A stretch of 64,000 nt of DNA. Source: Paraburkholderia humisilvae. GTDB lineage: Bacteria > Pseudomonadota > Gammaproteobacteria > Burkholderiales > Burkholderiaceae. Made by a program: the position numbers and the translations under genes. Of this stretch, positions 27,633 through 36,457 are shown one piece after another. Under the pieces are notes generated by a model that ran no database searches, was not told where the DNA came from, and saw only the letters and a list, made by a program, of their open reading frames with translations. How positions within the stretch are numbered: the stretch's first letter is position 1; the number at the start of each line of letters is the position of its first letter. Location: contig NZ_CADIKH010000007.1 of NCBI RefSeq assembly GCF_902859855.1, forward strand, positions 186,001-250,000. Direction: 5' to 3'.

Positions 27633-28520
27633 TCACTCCGCTGCGGCAAGGCATTGGGCGATCTGCTGCGGGTCCATTCGCGCCAGATCGTCCTGATACT
27701 TCAGCAGGACCCCCAGCGTATCCTGCACCGATTGCGGATCGAGTTCGACGACACTCAGTGCAGCAAGTGCGCGGCACCAGTCGATCGTTTCGGCGATGCC
27801 CGGCGCCTTGAACAGGTCCATGCCGCGCAACTGATGCACGAAGCCCACTGCGTGCCGTTGCAGCGCGTAGCTGGTTTCCGGCGCTCGCGCGGCGACGATC
27901 GCAAGTTCACGCTCGCGCTCCGGATAGCCAATCCACTGATACAGGCAGCGGCGCTTCAACGCATCGTGCACTTCGCGTGTGCGATTCGACGTCATCACGA
28001 CGAGCGGCCGCTGTTGCGCGCACACGGTGCCGTACTCCGGAATCGACACCTGAAAGTCGGACAGCAGCTCGAGCAGGAACGCTTCGAATGGTTCGTCGGC
28101 GCGGTCGATTTCATCGATCAGCAGCACGCGGCGCGCGCCGGGGTGCCGCTCATCGGGCATCAGTGCTTGCAGCAGCGGACGCTTCAACAGAAACTCGCTG
28201 CGATACAGCGTGTCGTTGCCGGGTTTCTCGCCGGCCGCTTCGGCAAGACGCAGCGCCATGATCTGCCGCGGGTAGTCCCATTCGTACAATGCGCTCGCGC
28301 TATCGAGGCCTTCGTAACACTGCAGCCTTAGCATCGACGTGCCGAGCATGCCGGCCGCGGCCTTCGCAAGCTCGGTCTTGCCCACGCCGGGCTCGCCTTC
28401 GACGAAGAGCGGCCGCTCCATCCGCAGCGCGAGAAACAGCGCGGTCGCGAGCTCGCGGCTCGCAAAATAGCCTTGGTCCGTGAGTTGCGCGAGGGTGTCG
28501 TCGATCGAAGCGGGTTGCAT
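27633..28520 (-). CDS. coxD: MoxR-type AAA ATPase, CoxD family
   Basis: 295 aa. Walker A GEPGVGKTEL, Walker B LLIDEIDRAD, sensor 1 TSNRTREVHDALKRRC and the MoxR-type C-terminal lid are present. MoxR ATPases act as chaperones with VWA partners; here the partner CoxE is encoded directly downstream. In CO dehydrogenase systems CoxD is needed to insert sulfur and copper in the active site. As the large subunit here is form II, the exact modification may differ. The coxM stop lies 91 nt upstream. Confidence 0.9.
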   Translation of the reverse strand: MQPASIDDTLAQLTDQGYFASRELATALFLALRMERPLFVEGEPGVGKTELAKAAAGMLGTSMLRLQCYEGLDSASALYEWDYPRQIMALRLAEAAGEKPGNDTLYRSEFLLKRPLLQALMPDERHPGARRVLLIDEIDRADEPFEAFLLELLSDFQVSIPEYGTVCAQQRPLVVMTSNRTREVHDALKRRCLYQWIGYPERERELAIVAARAPETSYALQRHAVGFVHQLRGMDLFKAPGIAETIDWCRALAALSVVELDPQSVQDTLGVLLKYQDDLARMDPQQIAQCLAAAE

Positions 28521-28611
28521 GGTTTTCTCGGGCGCGCGGCGCGCGGCGCTGAAACGGAACGGCCCGGACGCGCCGGGCCACGAACCGCCAGGCGGTCACG
28601 CGCGAGCGCGT

Positions 28612-29409
28612 CTAACCCTTGGCCCGCTCGACCGCGCGCGCAGCCAGGATCGGAATCAGATGTGCACGATATTCTGCGCTCGCGTGCAGATCCGTGTTGA
28701 GACCATCCGCCGAAACCGTCACCGTGCGGGCCGCCGCCGGTGAGAAGTCAGCCGACAGCGCCCGCTCGAGCTCGGGCATACGAAACACCGACGGCGCCGC
28801 GCCGGTCACCGCCACGCGCACGCCATTCGCCTGTTTCGCGACGAACACACCGACGAGCGCGAAGTGCGACGCCGGGTTCCTGAACTTTTCATAGGCGGCA
28901 CGTTCCGCCAGCGGAAACTCGACCGCTACGATCAGCTCGTCGGGCGCGAGCGCGGTCTCGTACATGCCGACAAAAAAGTCTTCGGCGCTAATTCGCCGGC
29001 GATCGGTGACGACGGTCGCGCCGAGCCCGAGCACTGCCGCGGGATAGCACGCAGCCGGATCGTCGTTCGCGAGCGAGCCGCCGATCGTGCCGAGCGCGCG
29101 CACCTGGCGGTCGCCGATATGCGCGGCGAGGTCGGCGAGCGCAGGCAGCATGCGGCGCACGTCCGCATGGCTTGCAACGTCCGCGTGACAGACCGCGGCG
29201 CCGATCGACAGCGTCGTGCCGTCCGCGCGGATTTCCTTCAGCGCCGGAATGCGCGTGACGTCGATTAGCTTCGAAGGCTGTGCGAGGCGTAGGCGCATCG
29301 TCGGCAGCAGGCTCTGGCCGCCGGCCAGGTATTTGGCTTCGCTGTCCGCCGCGAGCGCCGACACCGCGGCTTTCGGATCAGCCGCGCGTTGGTAGTCGAA
29401 CGTATACAT
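28612..29409 (-). CDS. coxM: FAD-binding medium subunit of a molybdenum hydroxylase (CoxM-like)
   Basis: 265 aa. FAD contacts typical of this family are AGGQSLLPTM and the TIGGSLAND loop. The C-terminal CO_deh_flav_C domain follows (KFRNPASHFALVGVFVA). The subunit passes electrons from the [2Fe-2S] subunit to the acceptor. The ATG at 29409 (MYTFDYQRAADPKAA) has a GGAG Shine-Dalgarno. It lies 14 nt after coxL. Confidence 0.93.
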   Translation of the reverse strand: MYTFDYQRAADPKAAVSALAADSEAKYLAGGQSLLPTMRLRLAQPSKLIDVTRIPALKEIRADGTTLSIGAAVCHADVASHADVRRMLPALADLAAHIGDRQVRALGTIGGSLANDDPAACYPAAVLGLGATVVTDRRRISAEDFFVGMYETALAPDELIVAVEFPLAERAAYEKFRNPASHFALVGVFVAKQANGVRVAVTGAAPSVFRMPELERALSADFSPAAARTVTVSADGLNTDLHASAEYRAHLIPILAARAVERAKG

Positions 29410-29423
29410 GTGGGCTCCTTCGC

Positions 29424-31814
29424 TCAGGCGCGTTGTGATGGATGGGCCGCTCGCAGCGCGGACCAGATCCGATGCGGCGTCGCCGGCATCTGCAGGTCGG
29501 TGACGCCAAGCGGCGCGAGCGCATCGATGATCGCGTTGATCACGGCCGGCGGCGAGCCGATCGCGCCCGCTTCGCCACAACCTTTGACGCCGAGCGGATT
29601 GTGCGTGCAGGGCGTGCCCTTCGCGGTCTCCACCGTGAAGTCCGGCAGATCGGACGCGTGAGGCATCGCGTAGTCCATATACGAGCCGGACAGCAGCTGC
29701 CCGGTTTCGTTGTCGTACACGCAGCGCTCGAGCATCGCCTGGCCGATCCCCTGGCCGAGCCCGCCGTGCACCTGCCCTTCGACGATCATCGGATTGATCA
29801 CGTTGCCGAAATCGTCGACCGCGGTGAAGCGTTCGATCCGCGTCTCACCCGTGTCGATGTCGACCTCGACCTCGCAGATGTACGCGCCGGCCGGATACGT
29901 GAAGTTCGTCGGGTCGTAGAACGCGCTTTCGTCGAGGCCCGGCTCGAGCTTGTCGAGCGGATAGTTGTGCGGCACATACGCGGCGAGCGACACGTCGGTG
30001 AAGCTCTTCGTGCGGTCGGTGCCGGCGACGCGAAACGTGCCGTCCCTGAACTCGATATCGTCGGGCGATGCTTCGAGCAGATGCGCGGCGATCTTTTTCG
30101 CTTTGGCTTCGACCTTGTCGAGCGCCTTCATGATCGCCGAGCCGCCGACCGCGATCGAGCGCGACCCGTAGGTGCCCATGCCGAACGGAATCCGGCCGGT
30201 GTCGCCGTGTACGACTTCGACGTTGTCGATCGACATGCCGAGCCGGTCGGCGACCACCTGCGCGAAGGTCGTCTCATGACCCTGGCCGTGGCTGTGCGAG
30301 CCGGTAAACACGGTGACCGAGCCCGTCGGATGCACGCGGATTTCGCCGGCTTCGAAGAGGCCCGCGCGCGCGCCGAGCGCGCCGGCGACGTTCGAAGGCG
30401 CGAGTCCGCACGCCTCGATATAGCACGAATAGCCGAGGCCGCGCCGCTTGCCTTTCTGCTCCGACGCCTGTCTGCGCGCGGCGAAGCCTTCGACATCCGC
30501 GAGCTGGATGGCGCGCGCAAGAATCGGTTCGTAGTCGCCGGTGTCGTAGGTGAGGCCGACCGGCGTCGCATACGGGAACGAGCGGATAAAGTTGCGACGG
30601 CGCAGGTCGGCCGGATTGATATTCAGTTCGCGTGCCGCCGTTTCGACGAGGCGTTCCACCACATACGTCGCTTCCGGACGCCCCGCACCGCGATAGGCGT
30701 CGACCGGCACGGTATTCGTGAACACCGCTTTCACTTCCGCGTAGATCGCCGGCGTCGCATACTGACCGGCGAGCAGCGTGGCGTACAGCACGGTCGGCAC
30801 ACTCGACGCGAACGTCGACAGATACGCGCCCATATTGGCGATCGTATGGACGCGCATCGCGAGGAACGTGCCGTCCTTGTTGATGGCGAGTTCGGCTTTC
30901 GTCACATGGTCGCGGCCGTGCGCGTCGGAGAGGAAGGCTTCGGAACGCTCGGCCGTCCATTTGACCGGGCGCCGCACTTTCTTTGACGCCCATGTCACCG
31001 CGACGTCTTCCGCATACAGAAAGATTTTCGAGCCGAAGCCGCCACCGACGTCGGGCGCGATCACGCGCACCTTCGATTCGGGCAGCGCGAGCACGAACGC
31101 GGCCATCAGCAGCCGTTCGACGTGCGGATTCTGGTTCGCGACGTACACGGTATAGCTGTCGTCGTGCGGCGACCATGCGGCATTGACCGCGCGCGGCTCG
31201 ATCGCATTCGGCACGAGCCGGTTGTTGACGATGTCGAGCGTTGTCACGTGCGCGGCCTTCGCAAACGCGGCGTCGGTCGCGGCCTTGTCGCCGTGGCCCC
31301 ACGTAAAGCAGGTGTTATCGGGCACTTCGTCGTGCACCGCCGGTTGGCCTGGGTCGGCTGCGTGCGCGGTATCGACGTTCGCCGGCAGCTCGTCGTAGTC
31401 GACTTCGATCAGTTCGAGCGCGTCTTTGGCCGCATTGACCGAATCGGCGATCACCAGCGCCACCTGGTCGCCGACATGGCGCACCTTCGTATGCGCGATC
31501 ACCGGATGCGGCGGTTCGTTCATCGGCTTGCCGTCGACGCTATGAATCAGCCATCCGCACGGCAGCCCGCCGACCTTGTCCGCCGCGAGGTCCGCGCCGG
31601 TGAAGATCGCGACGACGCCGGGCGACTGCTTCGCGGCGGTCGTATCGATGCTTTTGATGCGCGCGTGCGCGTGAGGCGAGCGCAGAAACACCGCATACGA
31701 CTGTTGCGGCAGGATCAGGTCGTCCGTGTATTGGCCGTTGCCGGTCAGAAAGCGGGCGTCTTCCTTGCGTTTGACGGAGGCGCCGATCATGCGATGGGTT
31801 TCGGGTGCGTTCAT
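29424..31814 (-). CDS. coxL: Molybdopterin-binding large subunit, form II CO-dehydrogenase-like (aerobic CODH family)
   Basis: 796 aa, xanthine-oxidase family. Features in order are [21 protein letters not shown] at the N terminus, GGGFGSK (molybdopterin contact), the active-site loop [25 protein letters not shown] and the catalytic Glu in [14 protein letters not shown]. True CO dehydrogenase (form I) carries AYxCSFR with the Cu-ligating Cys. This protein has AYRGAGR, the form II signature, so it lacks that cysteine and its substrate is uncertain. It could be an aldehyde, N-heterocycle or similar hydroxylase. The ATG at 31814 fits the family. Confidence 0.94.
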   Translation of the reverse strand: MNAPETHRMIGASVKRKEDARFLTGNGQYTDDLILPQQSYAVFLRSPHAHARIKSIDTTAAKQSPGVVAIFTGADLAADKVGGLPCGWLIHSVDGKPMNEPPHPVIAHTKVRHVGDQVALVIADSVNAAKDALELIEVDYDELPANVDTAHAADPGQPAVHDEVPDNTCFTWGHGDKAATDAAFAKAAHVTTLDIVNNRLVPNAIEPRAVNAAWSPHDDSYTVYVANQNPHVERLLMAAFVLALPESKVRVIAPDVGGGFGSKIFLYAEDVAVTWASKKVRRPVKWTAERSEAFLSDAHGRDHVTKAELAINKDGTFLAMRVHTIANMGAYLSTFASSVPTVLYATLLAGQYATPAIYAEVKAVFTNTVPVDAYRGAGRPEATYVVERLVETAARELNINPADLRRRNFIRSFPYATPVGLTYDTGDYEPILARAIQLADVEGFAARRQASEQKGKRRGLGYSCYIEACGLAPSNVAGALGARAGLFEAGEIRVHPTGSVTVFTGSHSHGQGHETTFAQVVADRLGMSIDNVEVVHGDTGRIPFGMGTYGSRSIAVGGSAIMKALDKVEAKAKKIAAHLLEASPDDIEFRDGTFRVAGTDRTKSFTDVSLAAYVPHNYPLDKLEPGLDESAFYDPTNFTYPAGAYICEVEVDIDTGETRIERFTAVDDFGNVINPMIVEGQVHGGLGQGIGQAMLERCVYDNETGQLLSGSYMDYAMPHASDLPDFTVETAKGTPCTHNPLGVKGCGEAGAIGSPPAVINAIIDALAPLGVTDLQMPATPHRIWSALRAAHPSQRA

Positions 31815-31825
31815 GGTCGGGCTCC

Positions 31826-32335
31826 TCAGGCGGTGGCCTTGGCGGCGTTTTGCGTGGAACCCGCACCGGACTGCATCGCGGCCGCGCCTTCTACGATCGC
31901 TTTGACGATGTTGTGATAGCCCGTACAGCGGCACAGATTGCCGTCGAGCTGGGCGCGGACATCGGCCTCGCTCAACTGCGGGTGGGTCGCGACCAGCGCG
32001 GTGGCGCTCATCACCATGCCGGGCGTGCAGAAACCGCATTGCAGCCCGTGACAGTCCTTGAACGCGGCCTGCATCGGATGCAGTTCGCCGTTCTTCGACA
32101 GCCCTTCGATGGTCGTGATGTCCGCGCTATCGGCCTGCGCCGCGAGCATGTTGCACGACTTGATCGCGCGGCCATTCAGATGAACCGTGCACGCGCCGCA
32201 CTGCGCGGTATCACAGCCGATGTGCGTGCCCGTCAGCCGCAGCTGATCGCGCAGAAACTGAACAAGTAGCGTGTTGGGCTCGACGTTCGCGGTAACGGGT
32301 GCGCCGTTCACCGTCAGACTGATGCTGATCGCCAT
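31826..32335 (-). CDS. coxS: [2Fe-2S] small subunit of the molybdenum hydroxylase (CoxS-like)
   Basis: 169 aa. An N-terminal plant-ferredoxin domain binds one cluster ([16 protein letters not shown]). The C-terminal helical domain binds the proximal cluster (CGFCTPG and CRCTGY). It is the first gene of the operon, translated from the ATG at 32335 with AGGAGAC in front. It bridges the molybdopterin site in CoxL and FAD in CoxM. The last 20 residues are Ala/Thr-rich and unconserved. Confidence 0.95.
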   Translation of the reverse strand: MAISISLTVNGAPVTANVEPNTLLVQFLRDQLRLTGTHIGCDTAQCGACTVHLNGRAIKSCNMLAAQADSADITTIEGLSKNGELHPMQAAFKDCHGLQCGFCTPGMVMSATALVATHPQLSEADVRAQLDGNLCRCTGYHNIVKAIVEGAAAMQSGAGSTQNAAKATA

Positions 32336-32340
32336 GAACT

Positions 32341-32390
32341 GTCTCCTAGGTGGACCGGTTGGCGCTTTAGCGCTGACTCCGGTCCCGTGC
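32341..32390 (-). promoter_or_regulatory. Structured leader element before coxS (copy 1)
   Basis: On the minus strand an outer 7-bp stem (GGACCGG/CCGGTCC; 32385-32379 with 32358-32352) encloses GCGC-TAAA-GCGC. AGGAGAC and the coxS ATG follow. A similar element precedes the permease gene at 34111-34168. Confidence 0.6.
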
Positions 32391-32502
32391 ACTTTCGCGG
32401 GCCAGGCAAGATGCTTGCTGGTGGGGATTGAGACCGGCACGGGCCCACGTTCACTACCTACCGCCTACCTGCTGTGAGGGTCCGGTTCGGTTGGTGCTAT
32501 CT

Positions 32503-32535
32503 ACGATTTGTGACGAAAAGTAAAGCACAAATCGT
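32503..32535. promoter_or_regulatory. Perfect 10-bp inverted repeat, candidate cox operator
   Basis: ACGATTTGTG (32503-32512) and CACAAATCGT (32526-32535) are exact reverse complements with a 13-nt AT-rich spacer. They lie 168 nt upstream of the coxS start and about the same distance after the permease stop. Centre-to-centre spacing of 23 bp (about two helical turns) suits a dimeric regulator. No T run follows on either strand. Confidence 0.6.
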
Positions 32536-32699
32536 CGGGGGCGGCTATCGGGGGAAATCGTCGCGGCCGCGACAATGGCGCGGCTGATGTGATCGAACGG
32601 GCGACGGGCGCGGCGTGCGACGGCACGCTGCTGCAAGCCTGCATGCCGTTTGCGCTGGGCGGAATCGATTGAAAGGGGCGGGTAGGTGTGCGGCTCGCT

Positions 32700-34103
32700 T
32701 TAGTGCGGTTGCACACCATGCGCGAGCTTCGAGCGGCGGCGCGAGTAACCAAAGTAGATTGCGATGCCAAGCGTGACCCAGGCCACGAAGGCGATCCATG
32801 TGACGCCGGCAAGGTTCACCATCAGGAACAGGCACGATGCGACCGCGAGCACCGGCACGACCGGCACGCCAGGACAGCGGAACGCGCGCGGCAGTTCGGG
32901 GTGCGTACGGCGCAGGATCAACACGGCGATCGACACCATCGAAAATGCCGCAAGCGTGCCGATATTGATCAGCTCCGCGAGCACATCGAGCGGCACCAGC
33001 GCACCGATCAGCCCGAAGAAAAGCCCGCACAGCCAGGTGGTCAGAAACGGCGTCGCGAAACGCGGATGCACGCGCGACAGCGCGGCAGGCAGCAGGCCGT
33101 CGCGTGACATCGCGAAGATCACGCGTGTCTGACCGTAGGCCATCACGAGAATCACGGTCAGCATGCCGAGCACCGCGCCGAGGTCGATCAGGCCCGCGAC
33201 CCAGTTCTGACCGGCCGCCTGCAACGCATACGACACCGGATGCGAGATATGCGCGAACTTCGCGGACGGCACGATGCCGGTGACGACCCCGGCCACCGCG
33301 ACGTACAGCACCGCACATACGGCCAGTGACGCAATGATGCCGACCGGCAGATCGCGCTTCGGATCCTTCACTTCCTCGGCCGCCGACGATACCGAGTCGA
33401 AGCCGATAAACGCAAAGAACATTACCGCCGCGGCGCCAAACACGCCTCGCCAGCCATTGGGCATGAACGGATGCCAGTTCGCCGGCGTCACATGAAACAC
33501 GCCGACCGCGATGACGAGCAGCACGACGATCACCTTGATCGCAACCATCAGATTATTCACACGCGTCGATTCACGCACGCCGACCGACAGCAGCGTGGTG
33601 ATTGCCATCATCACGAGGAACGCGGGCAGATTGAACAGCGTGAGGTGGCCGGGCAGCGCACCCGGCGCCGCGGTGAGCGCGACCGGCAGCGCAATGCCAA
33701 AGCCTTCGAGCAGCGACTGCAGATAGCCGGACCAGCCGACCGACACCGCCGACGTCGCCAGCCCGTATTCGAGCATCAGGTCCCAGCCGATGATCCAGGC
33801 GGCCAGCTCGCCGAGCGTCGCATAAGAGTAGGTATAGATAGAACCGGCGACCGGAATGGTCGATGCGAACTCCGCATAGGCAAGCGCCGCGAAGCCGCAT
33901 GCGATCGCGGCGATCAGGAAGGAGATCATCAGCGCGGGGCCCGCCTGAACCGCACCGGTCCCGGTCAAGACAAAAATGCCGGTGCCGATGATGGCGCCGA
34001 CGCCGAGAAACGTCAGATCGAGCGCGCCGAGCGCCTTCTTCAGCCCGGCGCTTTGCGCGCCTGCGATCATATGCTCGACGTTTTTCTTGCGGAATACAGA
34101 CAT
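32700..34103 (-). CDS. APC-superfamily amino-acid permease
   Basis: 467 aa with about 12 transmembrane segments. The consensus TM1 motif GALDLTFLGVGAIIGTGIFVLTG carries the GxG substrate loop. YAEFASTIPVAGSIYTYSY and FFAFIGFDSVSSAAEEVKDPKRDLP are typical of the cationic amino-acid transporter (CAT/YfnA) branch. The C terminus is RRRSKLAHGVQPH. It probably imports amino acids by proton symport; the substrate cannot be named. It lies upstream of the cox genes on the same strand but is separated by a 365-nt regulatory gap. Confidence 0.9.
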   Translation of the reverse strand: MSVFRKKNVEHMIAGAQSAGLKKALGALDLTFLGVGAIIGTGIFVLTGTGAVQAGPALMISFLIAAIACGFAALAYAEFASTIPVAGSIYTYSYATLGELAAWIIGWDLMLEYGLATSAVSVGWSGYLQSLLEGFGIALPVALTAAPGALPGHLTLFNLPAFLVMMAITTLLSVGVRESTRVNNLMVAIKVIVVLLVIAVGVFHVTPANWHPFMPNGWRGVFGAAAVMFFAFIGFDSVSSAAEEVKDPKRDLPVGIIASLAVCAVLYVAVAGVVTGIVPSAKFAHISHPVSYALQAAGQNWVAGLIDLGAVLGMLTVILVMAYGQTRVIFAMSRDGLLPAALSRVHPRFATPFLTTWLCGLFFGLIGALVPLDVLAELINIGTLAAFSMVSIAVLILRRTHPELPRAFRCPGVPVVPVLAVASCLFLMVNLAGVTWIAFVAWVTLGIAIYFGYSRRRSKLAHGVQPH

Positions 34104-34107
34104 TAAT

Positions 34108-34170
34108 CAAGGTCTCCTGTGCAGCGAGTCGGCCGGAGTTGGCGCGTTGGCGCTTGCCCCAGTCCCATGC
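34108..34170 (-). promoter_or_regulatory. Structured leader element before the permease (copy 2)
   Basis: On the minus strand GCATGGGACTGGGG, then GCGC-CAAC-GCGC, then an AACTCC arm that can pair with GGGG, and downstream AGGAGACC before the ATG at 34103. Block order and spacing match the coxS leader at 32341-32390. Confidence 0.55.
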
Positions 34171-34318
34171 GAGGCAAAGCACGCGCTCCACGCGCCGAAT
34201 GCCGGGGAACCTTTAATTTTAGCCGATGCGGATTGGGTGACTTCCAGAGGCTTAGGAGAACTTTAGGAATGGCATGCGGTGCGATGCGCCGCGCCGGCTT
34301 GGCGGGCGACGTGAAACC

Positions 34319-34975
34319 TCAGGCGGTCATCGCCGGATTCAGATCGACGAGCCGGTTCGTCATCACGTAGAACGTCAGCTCCGCGTTGTTGCGCAGCTTC
34401 ATTTTTTCGAGCAGCCGCGTGCGGTACACACTGACCGTCTTCACCGATAGCGACAGCGCGATCGCGATATCGGTGAGGCGCTTGCCCGACGCGAGCATGC
34501 ACAGTGTCTGGTATTCGCGGTCGGAAAGTTTCTCGTGCGGCATCTGCTCGCCGTCGAACGACACGTAGTTCGCGAGCGCTTCGGCCATCGCCGGGCTCAC
34601 GTACTTGCGGCCGGCGGCGACCTGCTGGATCGCGGCGATCATCTGCGCGGCGTCGATCGTCTTCGACAGATAGCCGGCCGCGCCGGCCTTCAGCGCGCGC
34701 ACCGCGTACTGGTCCTCGCGATACATCGAAAACATCAGCACCGGCACGCGCGGCACCTTGCGTTTCAGGCGTTTCAGTACCTCGACGCCGTTCAGGTCGG
34801 GTAACGAGATGTCGAGCAGGATCACGTCGTATGGGTGCCGGCTGGCTTGCATCAGCACTTCGGCGCCCGTCTGGGCCTCCGCGACTTCATGTGCGACGCC
34901 ACGGTCGAGCAGCAGCTGGCGCACGCCCTGGCGAACCACGGCGTGATCTTCGGCGAGGAGAATGCGCAGGTTCAT
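34319..34975 (-). CDS. NarL/FixJ-family response regulator
   Basis: 218 aa. The receiver domain has acidic residues AEDH near the N terminus, phospho-acceptor Asp55 (ILLDISLPDLNG) and Lys in GYLSKTIDA. A LuxR-type helix-turn-helix (about 148-205; LSDREYQTLCMLASGKRLTDIAIALSLSVKTVSVYRTRLLEK, without the full GxSNKEIA consensus) follows. The sensor kinase gene lies 20 nt upstream. Targets unknown. Confidence 0.93.
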   Translation of the reverse strand: MNLRILLAEDHAVVRQGVRQLLLDRGVAHEVAEAQTGAEVLMQASRHPYDVILLDISLPDLNGVEVLKRLKRKVPRVPVLMFSMYREDQYAVRALKAGAAGYLSKTIDAAQMIAAIQQVAAGRKYVSPAMAEALANYVSFDGEQMPHEKLSDREYQTLCMLASGKRLTDIAIALSLSVKTVSVYRTRLLEKMKLRNNAELTFYVMTNRLVDLNPAMTA

Positions 34976-34995
34976 CGTCGCTTTCGACTGTCAGG

Positions 34996-35922
34996 TCATC
35001 GGAGTGCGGCGCGGCGCCGCACGTTGGGTTCGGGGGTGGCCAGCAACGCGCGCCACGCGAACCGCGCGTGAATCGCGGTGCCGGGTCGTGCGCTGCGCAC
35101 GTGCTGCTTCGGCCGGGACGCGTTTGCGAGGCTGAACTCACCATCAAATGCTTCGCAGCGCGCCCGCATGCCCGACAGACCGAAGCGCCGGTCACGCTCA
35201 CGGACTGCGCGCTTAAGGCCAATCCCGTCGTCGGCGACGACAAGAATCAGATGTTCGGCGTCGGTCTCGATCCGCACGTCCGCGCCCGACGCGCGCGCGT
35301 GCTTGGCGACGTTGTTCAGTGCCTCTTGCGCGACACGGAAAATCGCGAGCGCGGCATCGCCTGGCAGGCGCGTCAAACGTGCATCGGCGGCGCACACAAA
35401 GCTCGTGCGCAGGCCGGTGCGCGCCGCGAAACTGCCGGTCCATTGCGACAGTGTGTGCACGATTCCGCTTTCGAGCGACGGCGCGTGAAGTTCGTCGATC
35501 ACATCGCGTGTCGCGCTAGAGACCGCATCGAGTGAGCGGGCGGCGACCGCGAGCGACGCCGCGCATTGCGGTGTCGCATCGGCGGGCAGCCAGGTTTCGA
35601 TATTGGCGAGCGCAAAGCGCGCAGCGGTCAGTTCGGCGCCGGCGTTGTCGTGCAGTTCCTGCGCGAGAAGGCAGCGCGCGGCTTCCTGCGCGTGCACGAC
35701 TTCGCTTGCCAGTTCGCGCACGCGGGCGCGCAGACGGGCAATCTCGGCTTGTTCGGCTGACGGGAGGGCGCGGTCCGACTCGCCGCAGAGGGTGGCATCT
35801 GTGCCGCCGGCACCGGATTGCGTGTCGGCAAGGTTTCGCGAGGCGGCAAGCGCTTCGTCAGCATCGCGTGCGATCGAGTTCGGCGTGTGTGCGCCGATCG
35901 GTACCACGGTCGACGTATCCAT
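34996..35922 (-). CDS. Soluble sensor histidine kinase, HisKA_3 type
   Basis: 308 aa, no transmembrane segment. An unconserved N-terminal part (about 1-60) leads to a coiled coil and the HisKA_3 dimerisation helix with phospho-acceptor His91 (LAQELHDNAGAELTAARF). The HATPase domain follows with N box FRVAQEALNNVAKHA and G box VVADDGIGLK. This is the NarX/DegS architecture, and it pairs with the LuxR-type regulator directly downstream. With no membrane or PAS domain visible, the stimulus is probably cytoplasmic or delivered by a partner protein. Confidence 0.9.
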   Translation of the reverse strand: MDTSTVVPIGAHTPNSIARDADEALAASRNLADTQSGAGGTDATLCGESDRALPSAEQAEIARLRARVRELASEVVHAQEAARCLLAQELHDNAGAELTAARFALANIETWLPADATPQCAASLAVAARSLDAVSSATRDVIDELHAPSLESGIVHTLSQWTGSFAARTGLRTSFVCAADARLTRLPGDAALAIFRVAQEALNNVAKHARASGADVRIETDAEHLILVVADDGIGLKRAVRERDRRFGLSGMRARCEAFDGEFSLANASRPKQHVRSARPGTAIHARFAWRALLATPEPNVRRRAALR

Positions 35923-36375
35923 GCTTTCCCTGTCAGAAAATTGCCTGGCCGGCTAGCCGGCTGTGCGTCGACAGTGCAAATCCAGAACAACGCATGCGAA
36001 CCCTCAGCCTCCCAGACGTGTCCGCCGCGGTATCGCCGTGACGGACAATCGCTACGCGAAGGCGTAACGAAATTTACATTCGGTAACAAGTCGACGGCCT
36101 ACAAATCGTAGGTGCCGTGTAGGGGTACTGCGCCGCGATGATATCCTAAAAAGAGAAAAATATGCAGGCAGAGCAAGGCTCCGCGCGTAAATTTCACCTC
36201 GCGCATCCCATTTATCGGGGCGGGATTTGTAGGAAAAATGCTTACAAGACGACGGCGTTAGCGTGTGTCAAATTGTAACGTTTGCCCGCGCGACGCCACG
36301 TAGCGGGACATCATGCGATTTGGCTTAACCAGATCGCATGATGCAGAAGGTGAATTGAAGGGAAAAGCGTCGACG
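35923..36375. other. Intergenic region between the kinase and the fpr terminator
   Basis: About 450 nt without a protein-coding gene. It must contain the promoter of the two-component operon (minus strand). It also holds a long imperfect hairpin (36309-36343) next to a strong bidirectional terminator, so a small RNA is possible. Confidence 0.5.
36309..36343. repeat. Long inverted repeat (11 bp + 3 bp), possible RNA hairpin
   Basis: CATCATGCGAT (36309-36319) pairs perfectly with ATCGCATGATG (36333-36343). Inside, TGG/CCA continue the stem after a T-G wobble, leaving a 5-nt loop CTTAA. No T run follows. Confidence 0.75.
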
Positions 36376-36416
36376 CAAAAAAAGACCGGGAATGTCCCGG
36401 TCTTGTTGTTTTTACG
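36376..36416 (-). terminator. Bidirectional Rho-independent terminator, mainly for fpr
   Basis: AAGACCGGGA-ATG-TCCCGGTCTT (about 36382-36404). On the minus strand it is followed by TTTTTTT and lies about 55 nt after the fpr stop codon. On the plus strand it is followed by GTTGTTTTT. Confidence 0.92.
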
Positions 36417-36457
36417 CTGAGTGTCGCGCGGCCGATGCGTTTGCGGCTTGACGAACG

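Larger units (their letters stand above)
32336..32699. other. Regulatory region between the permease and coxS
   Basis: 365 nt with no supported gene. It contains the leader hairpin (32341-32390), the perfect inverted repeat (32503-32535) and presumably the cox promoter. Hypothetical frames here have no ribosome binding sites. Confidence 0.5.

Noticed and set aside
29442..30986. 514-codon frame on the plus strand
   Set aside because: Antisense to coxL; Arg/Asp-rich and without motifs.
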